64,000 nt of DNA from Streptococcus porcinus (lineage in GTDB: Bacteria > Bacillota > Bacilli > Lactobacillales > Streptococcaceae), in the NCBI RefSeq assembly GCF_900475415.1, contig NZ_LS483388.1, positions 606,001-670,000 of the forward strand. Reading direction: 5' to 3'. How positions within the stretch are numbered: position 1 is the first letter of the stretch; each line of letters starts with the position of its first letter. Shown here piece after piece: positions 54,809 through 63,182 of the stretch. The notes under the pieces are model-generated. The model was not told where the DNA came from. It ran no database searches and saw only the letters and a list, made by a program, of their open reading frames with translations. The translations under genes and the position numbers were made by a program.

Positions 54809-56728
54809 ATGAAAATAATTAACTTAGGCATTCTGGCTCACGTTGACGCAGGAAAGACAACATTAACGGAGAGTTTATTGTATACCAGTGGTGCAATTGC
54901 AGAACCAGGGAGCGTAGATAAAGGCACAACAAGGACAGATACAATGAATTTGGAGCGTCAAAGGGGAATCACTATCCAGACAGCAGTGACATCTTTTCAG
55001 TGGGAGGATGTAAAAGTCAACATTATAGATACGCCAGGCCATATGGATTTTTTGGCGGAAGTATACCGTTCTTTATCCGTATTAGACGGAGCAGTATTAT
55101 TAGTTTCTGCAAAGGATGGCATACAGGCACAGACCCGTATACTGTTTCATGCACTACAGACAATGAAGATTCCGACAATTTTTTTCATCAATAAAATTGA
55201 CCAAGAGGGGATTGATTTGCCAATGGTATATCAAGAAATGAAAGCAAAGCTTTCTTCGGAAATTATAGTGAAGCAAAAGGTTGGGCAGCATCCCCATATA
55301 AATGTAACGGACAATGACGATATGGAACAGTGGGATGCGGTAATTATGGGAAACGATGAACTATTAGAGAAATATATGTCAGGGAAACCGTTTAAAATGT
55401 CAGAACTGGAACAGGAAGAAAACAGGAGATTCCAAAACGGAACGTTATTTCCCGTTTATCACGGAAGTGCTAAAAACAATCTGGGGATTCGGCAGCTTAT
55501 AGAAGTGATTGCCAGTAAGTTTTATTCATCAACGCCTGAAGGTCAATCTGAACTATGCGGGCAGGTTTTTAAGATTGAATATTCAGAGAAAAGGCGGCGT
55601 TTTGTTTATGTGCGTATATATAGCGGAACATTGCATTTGAGGGATGTTATTAAAATATCTGAAAAAGAGAAAATAAAAATCACAGAGATGTGTGTTCCGA
55701 CAAACGGTGAATTATATTCATCCGATACAGCCTGCTCTGGTGATATTGTAATTTTACCAAATGATGTTTTGCAGCTAAACAGTATTTTGGGGAACGAAAT
55801 GCTGTTGCCGCAGAGAAAATTTATTGAAAATCCTCTCCCTATGCTCCAAACAACGATTGCAGTAAAGAAATCTGAACAGCGGGAAATATTGCTTGGGGCA
55901 CTTACAGAAATTTCAGATGGCGACCCTCTTTTAAAATATTATGTGGATACTACAACGCATGAGATTATACTTTCTTTTTTGGGGAATGTGCAGATGGAAG
56001 TCATTTGTGCCATCCTTGAGGAAAAATACCATGTGGAGGCAGAAATAAAAGAGCCTACTGTTATATATATGGAAAGACCGCTTAGAAAAGCAGAATATAC
56101 CATCCACATAGAAGTCCCGCCAAATCCTTTCTGGGCTTCTGTCGGGTTGTCCATAGAGCCGCTCCCTATTGGAAGCGGAGTGCAGTATGAAAGCAGAGTT
56201 TCACTTGGATATTTAAACCAATCGTTCCAAAATGCGGTTATGGAGGGGGTTCTTTATGGCTGCGAGCAGGGGCTGTATGGATGGAAAGTGACAGACTGTA
56301 AAATCTGTTTTGAATATGGATTGTATTATAGTCCTGTAAGTACCCCCGCAGACTTTCGGCTGCTTTCCCCTATCGTATTGGAGCAGGCTTTAAAAAAAGC
56401 AGGGACAGAACTATTAGAGCCATATCTCCACTTTGAAATTTATGCACCGCAGGAATATCTCTCACGGGCGTATCATGATGCCCCAAGGTATTGTGCAGAT
56501 ATTGTAAGTACTCAGGTAAAGAATGACGAGGTCATTCTGAAAGGAGAAATCCCTGCCAGATGTATTCAAGAATACAGGAACGATTTAACTTATTTCACAA
56601 ATGGGCAGGGAGTCTGCTTGACAGAGTTAAAAGGATACCAGCCAGCTATTGGTAAATTTATTTGCCAACCCCGCCGCCCGAATAGCCGTATAGATAAGGT
56701 TCGGCATATGTTCCACAAGTTAGCTTAA
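54809..56728 (+). CDS. tet(O): tetracycline resistance ribosomal protection protein Tet(O)
   Basis: 639 residues, the exact Tet(O) length, and near-identical to it from memory over the whole sequence ([33 protein letters not shown] as GTPase motifs). An EF-G-like protein that removes tetracycline from the ribosome. A few residues differ from the Campylobacter form (for example EPGSVDKGT for ELGSVDEGT), so it may be a variant or a mosaic with other ribosomal-protection genes. RBS AGGAGG. Controlled by the leader described at 54561-54772. Confidence 0.96.
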   Translation: MKIINLGILAHVDAGKTTLTESLLYTSGAIAEPGSVDKGTTRTDTMNLERQRGITIQTAVTSFQWEDVKVNIIDTPGHMDFLAEVYRSLSVLDGAVLLVSAKDGIQAQTRILFHALQTMKIPTIFFINKIDQEGIDLPMVYQEMKAKLSSEIIVKQKVGQHPHINVTDNDDMEQWDAVIMGNDELLEKYMSGKPFKMSELEQEENRRFQNGTLFPVYHGSAKNNLGIRQLIEVIASKFYSSTPEGQSELCGQVFKIEYSEKRRRFVYVRIYSGTLHLRDVIKISEKEKIKITEMCVPTNGELYSSDTACSGDIVILPNDVLQLNSILGNEMLLPQRKFIENPLPMLQTTIAVKKSEQREILLGALTEISDGDPLLKYYVDTTTHEIILSFLGNVQMEVICAILEEKYHVEAEIKEPTVIYMERPLRKAEYTIHIEVPPNPFWASVGLSIEPLPIGSGVQYESRVSLGYLNQSFQNAVMEGVLYGCEQGLYGWKVTDCKICFEYGLYYSPVSTPADFRLLSPIVLEQALKKAGTELLEPYLHFEIYAPQEYLSRAYHDAPRYCADIVSTQVKNDEVILKGEIPARCIQEYRNDLTYFTNGQGVCLTELKGYQPAIGKFICQPRRPNSRIDKVRHMFHKLA

Positions 56729-56779
56729 CAGCTTGCAAAAGTCATATAAAATGAGATTTGAAAGGATTAGAGACTAATT

Positions 56780-56953
56780 ATGATGAAATGCGAATGGATA
56801 TTGTGTCCTGTTTGTGGGAGCAAAACCCGTAATAAAATTAGGAAGGACACTGTTTTGGAGAATTATCCCCTTTATTGTCCAAAATGCAGACAAGAAAGCT
56901 TGATTAAAGTTGACAACTTGAAGATAACTGTCATCAAAGAGCCAGACGCTTAA
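56780..56953 (+). CDS. cysteine-rich KTR-domain zinc-ribbon protein
   Basis: 57 residues from ATG 56780. CPVCGSKTRNKIRKDT followed by YCPKCRQE gives two CxxC pairs and the K-T-R motif of the family found just after tet(M), tet(O) and tet(W) genes. Probably a zinc ribbon; the role is unknown. Too short for many gene callers. Followed by a terminator at 56960. Confidence 0.8.
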   Translation: MMKCEWILCPVCGSKTRNKIRKDTVLENYPLYCPKCRQESLIKVDNLKITVIKEPDA

Positions 56954-56959
56954 GACGCA

Positions 56960-57006
56960 GAGCCGATGAAATTGTGGAACAATTCACGAATCATCGGCTC
57001 TTTTTG
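56960..57006 (+). terminator. terminator after the tet(O)-KTR unit
   Basis: GAGCCGATGA (56960-56969) with TCATCGGCTC (56991-57000) plus an inner AATTGT/ACAATT hairpin, followed by TTTTTG. Confidence 0.9.
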
Positions 57007-57083
57007 TTTCGTATTTGAAAGAACAAACTCACCAAATAAAAAAAACGATATTCGGGTGGGTTATTTTGTTATACCCTAAATTA

Positions 57084-57121
57084 CCCTCTGAATTTGTTTT
57101 TAAATTTGGAGGGATTTTTTT
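57084..57121 (+). terminator. second terminator-like hairpin
   Basis: CCCTCTGAATTT (57084-57095) pairs with AAATTTGGAGGG (57102-57113), two G:U pairs, followed by ATTTTTTT. The right arm contains the GGAGG that would serve the small frame at 57122. Confidence 0.7.
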
Positions 57122-57250
57122 ATGTTCTTTTTTCGGGCGGTTATTCATCTGCTCATACGAAGTAAAATTTATCAATACATAGCATATCAGAGAATGGCAG
57201 GAAACCAGTTAAAAAAATTTCTGCCAGTGCAGCGGTACTTCTCACCTTGA
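57122..57250 (+). CDS. possible 42-residue basic peptide
   Basis: ATG 57122 nine bases after GGAGG; the product is basic and aromatic (FFFRAVIHLLIRSKIYQYIA...). Its ribosome site lies in the terminator hairpin at 57084, so it would be translated only if that opens. It may be chance. The rest of 56954-57442 shows no convincing gene. Confidence 0.25.
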   Translation: MFFFRAVIHLLIRSKIYQYIAYQRMAGNQLKKFLPVQRYFSP

Positions 57251-57442
57251 AAGTGGAAGTACAATCTCCATACAACAGAATTTGTATTTCCCATAACCGT
57301 GAAGGTCACAGAGCCTTTGCGGTTTTTCTTTTGTCGTTTTTTGTTGGAAAGTGCCGCAGGGCTGTTTCTGGTGTGCGTTGCCGCTCCCCGCCTCTCCATC
57401 TGGATTTTTACATTTCAAAAATTCAGATTGGAGGTATTAGCG

Positions 57443-57952
57443 GTGAAATACGCACCAAGAAAAGTATATATCAAAGAAAGCGGCGGCTATGTGGAACTGT
57501 CCTATACGGATTTCTGCCGCCGCAGGCAAGCCGACAAGGGATATATGGACAAGCTGTTTATCCCCGTCCAAGGTTGTCTGCTTGAAGTCGTAAGGGAGCA
57601 ATATGCGGACTTCTACCGTGACAGGGAGCGGTGGCGTTACCTGCAAAAATTAGATGCGAGGAACAGCCTGCTATCTCTGGACGGATTTACGGACAGCGAG
57701 GGGAATCCTCTGGACTTTATCGCTGATGAAGCGGCGGACATTGCGGAAACCGTTGTCAATGCTGTTATGGTGGACAGGCTGAAAGCCGCCCTGCCTTTGT
57801 TGTCGGATAGTGAGCAGGAGTTGATACAGGCAATCTTTTTTGACGGACTTTCCGAGCGTGAAGTCGGGGCGAGGTTAGGCATAACCCAGAGCGTTGTGAA
57901 CAAACGCAAAGCCAGAATCCTAAGAAAACTAAGAAAGATAATAGAAAATTAA
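57443..57952 (+). CDS. sigma-70-like region 4 protein 1
   Basis: 169 residues from GTG 57443 (TTGGAGG upstream); the frame is open further upstream without a start of merit. The C-terminal part LPLLSDSEQELIQAIFFDGLSEREVGARLGITQSVVNKRKARI is a sigma region 4/HTH, quoted as LSEREVGARLGITQSVV. There is no region 2, so it is not a complete sigma factor. Such proteins occur in sets in conjugative elements of gut Firmicutes and probably control transfer genes. Confidence 0.75.
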   Translation: MKYAPRKVYIKESGGYVELSYTDFCRRRQADKGYMDKLFIPVQGCLLEVVREQYADFYRDRERWRYLQKLDARNSLLSLDGFTDSEGNPLDFIADEAADIAETVVNAVMVDRLKAALPLLSDSEQELIQAIFFDGLSEREVGARLGITQSVVNKRKARILRKLRKIIEN

Positions 57953-58046
57953 AATTTAAGGCGTTCAGCCCCCTTGTTTTTTCCTTTGGGAAAATGAGGG
58001 GGCTTTTCTCTGCCCTCTCAATCAATTCTGATTGGAGGAAGAAAGA

Positions 58047-58472
58047 ATGGCATACAACCACGGACGGGAGGACAGGAAATGGCGTATCTGGAAAGAAGCG
58101 GAGGAAAAGCTGCTGCGTGAGTGCGGCGTTGATGAAGTGACCATTGAGCAGATACGCATAGCGGACAGGGCAGACTTCAATTCCAACAGGCGGTTTTACC
58201 GATGGACGAATGACGTTGCGGAATACCTTGAGGACATGGCAGACAGGGAGCGGCAAGCGGAGGTGAATACAGTTGCGGAGTTACTGGACGAGATTGAGAG
58301 CGAAAATCTCTATCAAGTATTAGTCACGGTGGACGGGCGTACCTTGAAAATCGTCCTGCTGAAAATGCAGGGGTATTCCACAAAGGAGATTGCCCCACTT
58401 GTGCATTTGACGACTGGTGCCATCTATGCGAGGTTAGACCATCTGCGGAAGAAGCTTCGGAAAATTTTGTAA
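58047..58472 (+). CDS. sigma-70-like region 4 protein 2
   Basis: 141 residues from ATG 58047, eight bases after GGAGG. An acidic N-terminal helical half precedes a C-terminal HTH (MQGYSTKEIAPLVHLTTGAI, then YARLDHLRKKLRKIL). This is of the same general type as the neighbours on each side. Spacing of about 90 bases on each side, all co-directional. Confidence 0.72.
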   Translation: MAYNHGREDRKWRIWKEAEEKLLRECGVDEVTIEQIRIADRADFNSNRRFYRWTNDVAEYLEDMADRERQAEVNTVAELLDEIESENLYQVLVTVDGRTLKIVLLKMQGYSTKEIAPLVHLTTGAIYARLDHLRKKLRKIL

Positions 58473-58555
58473 GCGTCTAATACATCCCATTATTCTGCGG
58501 GCTACTGGGTGGGGAGTGGAATCTCCCCGCTTATTTTTGGCAGGAGGAAAACGGG

Positions 58556-59029
58556 ATGGCATATAAAGCTAAGGCGTACACGCTTCGGGAGGAATCCACG
58601 GAAAGCGGTATAAGGTATTTTATCAGTTTTAAGGACGGGCAGGGGGAACACCACGAACTGGAAGTATCCGAGCAGTTATTCTTTGAATTTCGGCAGATGG
58701 AACGCAGGAACAGGAATCTTCTCCAATGGGACGAGCGGCACAGGGAGTTTTCGGAAGTATGGGACGAAACGCTGAACAGGCGGGCGTTAAAGCTGCCTAA
58801 GAGCATTGAGGAACAAATGATTGAAGCAGAACGGGCGGAACTGCTCTGTAAGGCGGTTGACAGACTGCCAGAGATACAAAGGCGACGTTTCCTGCTCTAC
58901 TACGAGTATGAGTTCAATTTTTACCAAATCGCCGCTATGGAGCATTGCACCGCTTCTGCAATACAGAAATCCGTTGCTGTTGCAAAGAAGAAAGTAAAAG
59001 CGGAAATGAGGAAATATCTCCAACCATGA
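58556..59029 (+). CDS. sigma-70-like region 4 protein 3
   Basis: 157 residues, RBS GCAGGAGGAAAAC. The C-terminal part (VDRLPEIQRRRFLLYYEYEF...YQIAAMEHCTASAIQ) has the length and pattern of sigma region 4, with a preceding helical domain. It recalls ECF-type region 4 proteins of Tn916/Tn4451-like elements. It overlaps a small frame by four bases (ATGA). Confidence 0.75.
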   Translation: MAYKAKAYTLREESTESGIRYFISFKDGQGEHHELEVSEQLFFEFRQMERRNRNLLQWDERHREFSEVWDETLNRRALKLPKSIEEQMIEAERAELLCKAVDRLPEIQRRRFLLYYEYEFNFYQIAAMEHCTASAIQKSVAVAKKKVKAEMRKYLQP

Positions 59030-59226
59030 CCGACACCGCCCGAAAAAGAAATCTGTTTTTTATTTGTGTGGGATTGGCGGTATTACATACTCTCACTTTT
59101 TTCGTGGGAGTAAATCTATTTTTAAGGAGGTCAACGCCTATGTGCAACAAAAACAAGATAACTGCCCGAAAGGAGGAAACCCATGCAGAAGTTACAGACA
59201 GTCAACGCCGAAACGCTCCTTTATGA
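59026..59226 (+). CDS. possible small membrane protein
   Basis: 66 residues if started at ATG 59026, which overlaps the previous stop (ATGA): one membrane helix (FFICVGLAVLHTLTFFVGV) and a polar tail. A shorter product of 28 residues from ATG 59140 has the better ribosome site (TAAGGAGG). Either end overlaps the next gene by 44 bases. Uncertain. Confidence 0.35.
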   Translation: MTDTARKRNLFFICVGLAVLHTLTFFVGVNLFLRRSTPMCNKNKITARKEETHAEVTDSQRRNAPL

Positions 59227-60214
59227 GCCGCTTGAGAAGCCGTCCTTTGTGGTGGACAGCCTTATCCCCACAGGCTTGTCGCTGTTCTGCGGCTCACAGA
59301 AGATAGGCAAGAGCTGGCTCATGCTGAAGCTGTGCTTATGCGTGTCGCAGGGAATCCCCTTATGGGACATGACGACAATGGAGGGCGATGTGCTTTACCT
59401 CTGCCTTGAGGACACGTTCTGCCGCATACAGGACAGGCTGTTCCGTTTGACGGACGAAGCGAGCGGGCGGCTTCATTTTGCCGTGGCAAGCTGCAAGCTG
59501 TCAGACGGTCTTATCGTGCAGCTTGAGGATTATCTGAAAGACTATCCAGACAGCAGGCTCATTGTCATTGATACCTTGCAGAAAGTCCGTACAGCTTCAA
59601 AAGACAACGCCTATGCAAGCGACTATGGGGACATCTCCCTAATCAAAGATTTTGCCGACAGGCACTCTCTGGCGGTCATTGTCGTACACCACATCCGAAA
59701 GCAGAATGACAGCGATGTGTTCAACAAGGTGTCTGGGACGACAGGCTTAACGGGGAGTGCGGACGCTACCTTTGTTCTGGAAAAGGAGAAACGGGCATCT
59801 GACACCGCCAAGCTGTATGTAACGGGCAGGGACACGCCCTATCAGGAATACACGCTCCGTTTCCGTGATTGCAGTTGGGAACTTGTGGAGAGGAAAACGC
59901 AGGAGCAGCTTGCGAAAGAAACGATACCAGATGTCCTTTTTCGGTTGGTGGATTTTATGAGGGATAAGGAAGAATGGGCAGGCACGGCAACGGAGCTGTT
60001 AGCCGCTATGGGGGAAACGGAAACCATACCCACGGTGATTACGAAATGGCTGAATGAATATCACACCACATTTTTAAGCGAGAACCGTATCTGCTACCAG
60101 TACAGCCGCAGGAAAGACGGCAGGCAGATTGCCCTTGCAAGGAGGGCGGGTGACAGCGGTGACGGCGGTGACAGCGATATTGGGATACCCCCTGTTACTG
60201 TCATTGACGCTTAA
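59183..60214 (+). CDS. RepA-like AAA ATPase (replicative helicase type)
   Basis: 343 residues. A RecA/DnaB-like ATPase (AAA_25, plasmid RepA type): Walker A FCGSQKIGKSWLMLKL near residue 35, LYLCLEDT (Walker B-like region), LIVIDTLQKV, VVHHIRKQ and SGTTGLTGSAD. Residues 230-300 form a small helical domain. The end (GDSGDGGDSD) is coded by the 9-bp repeat array that continues past the stop. It presumably drives replication or mobilisation of the excised element. Confidence 0.82.
   Translation: MQKLQTVNAETLLYEPLEKPSFVVDSLIPTGLSLFCGSQKIGKSWLMLKLCLCVSQGIPLWDMTTMEGDVLYLCLEDTFCRIQDRLFRLTDEASGRLHFAVASCKLSDGLIVQLEDYLKDYPDSRLIVIDTLQKVRTASKDNAYASDYGDISLIKDFADRHSLAVIVVHHIRKQNDSDVFNKVSGTTGLTGSADATFVLEKEKRASDTAKLYVTGRDTPYQEYTLRFRDCSWELVERKTQEQLAKETIPDVLFRLVDFMRDKEEWAGTATELLAAMGETETIPTVITKWLNEYHTTFLSENRICYQYSRRKDGRQIALARRAGDSGDGGDSDIGIPPVTVIDA
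60148..60178 (+). repeat. 9-bp tandem repeats, block 1 (candidate iterons)
   Basis: GTGACAGCG-GTGACGGCG-GTGACAGCG at the end of the RepA-like gene. Confidence 0.75.
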
Positions 60215-60244
60215 AGCCATGTAAAGTTGGCGGCTCTGCCCTGC

Positions 60245-60274
60245 GGGTGACAGCGGTGACGGCAGTGACAGTGA
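60245..60274 (+). repeat. 9-bp tandem repeats, block 2 (candidate iterons)
   Basis: GTGACAGCG-GTGACGGCA-GTGACAGTG, same unit as block 1, 97 bases later. GGATACCC follows each of the two blocks. Confidence 0.78.
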
Positions 60275-60662
60275 TTTTAGGATACCCTGCCGCTGTCATC
60301 CCTACGGGAGAACACCCCGCAAACGCAAAATGCAGGCGTGGGATTCACCCGCCCTTTTCGGGCGTGTAAAATCACCCCTGCGGTCAGAAAAATCTCTCCG
60401 ATTTTTCCGACTGCGTTTACAGGGTGTAACACACTACACTTTGCCCTGCAAAGAGCCGTGTGCCAGACGTTCCCTCTGGACTCCCTTATGGCAGGTCTTA
60501 CGCCCTGCTATCCTACGCCTTGCGGCTTCGGATAAAAGAACGGCGGCATGACGGTTACAGCTCTTGCGAGGGAGTATCCCAAAAACACCGTCACCATCGT
60601 CATGACCGTCATGCAGGGGATAAGGGTGACAGTTACGGCAATCGGCAGGGGGCATCCCAAAA

Positions 60663-60692
60663 CTGCCGTCACCACCGTCACCGCTGTCACCC
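60663..60692 (-). repeat. 9-bp repeats, inverted block 3 (candidate iterons)
   Basis: CTGCCGTCACCACCGTCACCG with CTGTCACCC is the reverse complement of the block 1/2 pattern. Further CCGTCACC/CGTCATGA units lie at 60586-60620. The 518 bases between the RepA-like gene and the relaxase thus hold repeats of opposite orientation around a G+C-rich centre, and no convincing gene. A likely origin of replication and/or transfer. Confidence 0.7.
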
Positions 60693-60732
60693 AAAGGGCA
60701 GTTACCCGCCGAAGAAAGGAAGATGATGGATT

Positions 60733-61698
60733 ATGCCCTATGCAATCCTGCGTTTCCAGAAACGCAAAGCGGGCGGCGTTGCGGCTTGCGAACGCCACAA
60801 CGAGCGGAAGAAAGAAGCCTACAAAAGCAACCCAGATATCGACATGGAACGCTCTAAAAATAACTATCATCTTGTCGCACCGCCAAAGTACACCTATAAG
60901 AAAGAGATTAACCGAAAGGTAGCCGAAGCAGGGTGCAGGACAAGGAAAGACAGCGTGATGATGGTGGAAACGCTCATCACGGCTTCACCAGAATTTATGA
61001 ACCAGTTACCGCCCGAAGAACAGAAAGCGTATTTTACGATGGCTCTGGATTTCATTTCGGAGCGTGTCGGGGAGCAGAATATCCTCTCCGCAGTCGTCCA
61101 CATGGACGAGAGAACGCCCCATATGCACCTCTGCTTTGTGCCGATTACACCAGACAATAAGCTGTCCGCCAAAACAATTTTAGGCAATCAAAAGAGCCTG
61201 TCGGAGTGGCAGACCGCCTACCATGAGCGGATGTCCTCACGTTGGAATCAGCTTGAGAGAGGTCAATCTTCGATGGAAACCAAGCGGAAACACGTCCCCA
61301 CATGGCTCTATAAGTTGGGCGGCAGGCTTGATAAGCAGTATGGGGAAATCGTGTCTGCCCTGTCCGACATCAACGCCTTTAACGCAGGGAAAAAGCGTGA
61401 CAAGGCTCTGGAACTGGTTGCCGCATGGCTGCCCGAAGTGGAGAAATTCTCTAAGGAAATCGGCAGACAGCAGGCGTATATCGACAGCTTAAAGGAGCAA
61501 ATCGGGCAGGAAGCCGACTATGCAGGGCGTATGCGTGATGAAAAGTACGAGCAGGAATTAAAGGTGCAGAAAGCCAACCAGAGGATATTTGAATTGCAGA
61601 GAACCAACGAGCAGATGGGGCGGCTGCTCTCAAAGATACCGCCAGAAGTGTTGGAAGAATTACAGAGAACAGGCAGAAACAAATCAAGAGAAAGGTAA
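60733..61698 (+). CDS. MobV/Pre-family relaxase
   Basis: 321 residues. The catalytic motif VHMDERTPHMHLCFVPI (HxDExxPHxH) is at about residues 117-133. The N-terminus MPYAILRFQKRK is typical of MobV, which nicks the transfer origin and pilots single-stranded DNA. The C-terminal 90 residues are coiled-coil. It is shorter than most MobV proteins (about 400-500). The nearby repeat region (60245-60692) is the natural place for its oriT. It is followed eight bases on by parB. Confidence 0.88.
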   Translation: MPYAILRFQKRKAGGVAACERHNERKKEAYKSNPDIDMERSKNNYHLVAPPKYTYKKEINRKVAEAGCRTRKDSVMMVETLITASPEFMNQLPPEEQKAYFTMALDFISERVGEQNILSAVVHMDERTPHMHLCFVPITPDNKLSAKTILGNQKSLSEWQTAYHERMSSRWNQLERGQSSMETKRKHVPTWLYKLGGRLDKQYGEIVSALSDINAFNAGKKRDKALELVAAWLPEVEKFSKEIGRQQAYIDSLKEQIGQEADYAGRMRDEKYEQELKVQKANQRIFELQRTNEQMGRLLSKIPPEVLEELQRTGRNKSRER

Positions 61699-61705
61699 AA
61701 AGTGA

Positions 61706-62560
61706 ATGAAGAAACAGGATTTTAAGGTGTTAAAGACCAAAGATTTATACCCGTTTCCCGACAATCCGTTTCATGTTGTGGAGGATGAAACGCTGTCAGA
61801 GTTAGCGGAAAGCATCAAGGAATTTGGCATTGTCACGCCGATAATCACACGCCCGAAAGAGGACGGGAACGGTTATGAAGTGATTGCGGGGCAGCGGCGT
61901 GTCCGTGCGTCCGAACTTGCAGGTATAAATACCGTGCCTGCATTTGTCCTGCCCTTAGACCGTGACCGAGCCATCATCACCCTTGTAGACAGTAATTTAC
62001 AGCGTGAAAATATCCTGCCATCGGAGCGGGCGTTTGCCTACAGGATGAAATCCGAAGCCATGAAGCGGCAGGGTTTCCGCACAGACTTAACCTCGTCACA
62101 AGTTGTGACGAAGTTGCGGACGGACGACAAAGTGGCACAGGGCTTCGGCGTGGGCAGGATGACCGTCCAGCGTTTTATCCGCCTGACGGAACTGATACCG
62201 CCGATTTTGCAGATGGTGGACGAGGGGAAAATCGCCCTCACACCTGCGGTGGAACTGTCCTTTTTGAAGAAAGACGAGCAGGAAAATCTCTTTGCCACGA
62301 TGGAGAGCGAAGAAGCAACGCCCTCACTCTCACAGGCACAGCGGATGAAAAGCATGAGCCAGAGCGGGCAGCTTGACATGGATATGATATTTTCCATTAT
62401 GACGGAGGAAAAGGGAAACCAGAAAGAAACCTTGAAAATCAACACAAGCAAACTGAAAAAATACTTTCCGAAGGACACAACGCCGAAGCAGATGGAGGAA
62501 ACCATCATCCGACTTCTGGAACGTGAGTTGCAGAGAAAACGGAGCAGGGACAGCCGCTAA
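61706..62560 (+). CDS. ParB/Spo0J-family protein
   Basis: 284 residues with the ParB nuclease-like domain (YEVIAGQRRVRASELAGI, plus LVDSNLQREN) and the HTH part (GVGRMTVQRFIRLTELIPPI, quoted as GVGRMTVQRFIRL). No ParA gene is nearby, so it may serve element maintenance or gene control rather than active partition. Family members are common in conjugative elements of gut Firmicutes. Confidence 0.9.
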   Translation: MKKQDFKVLKTKDLYPFPDNPFHVVEDETLSELAESIKEFGIVTPIITRPKEDGNGYEVIAGQRRVRASELAGINTVPAFVLPLDRDRAIITLVDSNLQRENILPSERAFAYRMKSEAMKRQGFRTDLTSSQVVTKLRTDDKVAQGFGVGRMTVQRFIRLTELIPPILQMVDEGKIALTPAVELSFLKKDEQENLFATMESEEATPSLSQAQRMKSMSQSGQLDMDMIFSIMTEEKGNQKETLKINTSKLKKYFPKDTTPKQMEETIIRLLERELQRKRSRDSR

Positions 62561-62636
62561 CCTTCTTTTTTCGGGAAGTAAATGCAGGAATTTGGAACAG
62601 AAGAAAGACAGAATTTTAAGGAGAATGAGGTAAGGA

Positions 62637-62867
62637 ATGAAAGAAATCCAGTATGAGATTGTAAAGGAAATCGCCGTATTGTCTGCGAGTGACAGCGGCT
62701 ACACAAAGGAAATCAATCTTATTTCATGGAACGGGAGAGAGCCGAAATATGACATCCGCAGCTTTTCCCCGAACCGTGAGAAGTGCGGAAAGGGTATCAC
62801 GTTGAACGCTGATGAAGCAGCGGCACTCCTTGAAGCATTACAGAAAGAAGTAAACAGCGGGGATTGA
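62637..62867 (+). CDS. PC4/YdbC-family ssDNA-binding protein
   Basis: 76 residues matching the YdbC/PC4 family: EIVKEIAVLSASDSGYTKEINLISWNGREPKYDIRSF, quoted here as LISWNGREPKYDIRSF, with GITLNADEAAALLEAL at the end. PC4-like proteins bind single-stranded DNA. A companion of the relaxase/ParB genes in these elements. RBS AAGGAG at 62618. Confidence 0.82.
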   Translation: MKEIQYEIVKEIAVLSASDSGYTKEINLISWNGREPKYDIRSFSPNREKCGKGITLNADEAAALLEALQKEVNSGD

Positions 62868-62879
62868 TGGTATCTGATT

Positions 62880-62918
62880 GACAGGGCGGGGCGTTTCCAG
62901 ACGTTCTCCTGCCCTGTC
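62880..62918. repeat. 8-bp inverted repeat between small genes
   Basis: GACAGGGC (62880-62887) and GCCCTGTC (62911-62918) with a 23-base loop containing GG/CC continuation. It could be a terminator without T-run or a recombinase/relaxase site. Confidence 0.45.
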
Positions 62919-62937
62919 TGGAAAGGAAGATTTAAGT

Positions 62938-63129
62938 ATGGGCGAGGATAGGAAAACAACTGGAAGAAGAAAGCGTATTGTGCCAAAAGGGCAAGTACAA
63001 ATGATTATCAGTCGAGAATATATCGGCACACAGACCGTTGCAGAAGCGTTTGTCCCGATTATCTCCGAGGATATTCGGAAGAAGATTGCCGAGGGCGACA
63101 CCTTCGACAATGAGGGGCTGTCCGCTTAG
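62938..63129 (+). CDS. small basic hypothetical protein of the recombinase operon
   Basis: 63 residues from ATG 62938 with GGAAAGGAAG before it. The first half is basic (KTTGRRKRIVPKGQ); IISREYIGTQTVAEAFVPIISEDIRKKI is a conserved-looking segment, quoted as YIGTQTVAEAFVPII. Small proteins of this kind stand directly before large serine recombinases in gut Firmicutes; the role is unknown. Confidence 0.72.
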   Translation: MGEDRKTTGRRKRIVPKGQVQMIISREYIGTQTVAEAFVPIISEDIRKKIAEGDTFDNEGLSA

Positions 63130-63182
63130 AATGTACGCAATGGAACATGAAAACGTTAGGACAGATATGGAGGTTTTACAGT

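Noticed and set aside
57122..57250. A firm call for the 42-residue frame after tet(O)
   Set aside because: Its ribosome site is inside a terminator stem and no family is recognised; kept only as a low-confidence feature.
60215..60732. Several overlapping open frames on both strands (for example 60330-60551, 60460-60726, 60508-60870)
   Set aside because: They follow from the repeat-rich, G+C-rich sequence, have no convincing ribosome sites and read as low-complexity.
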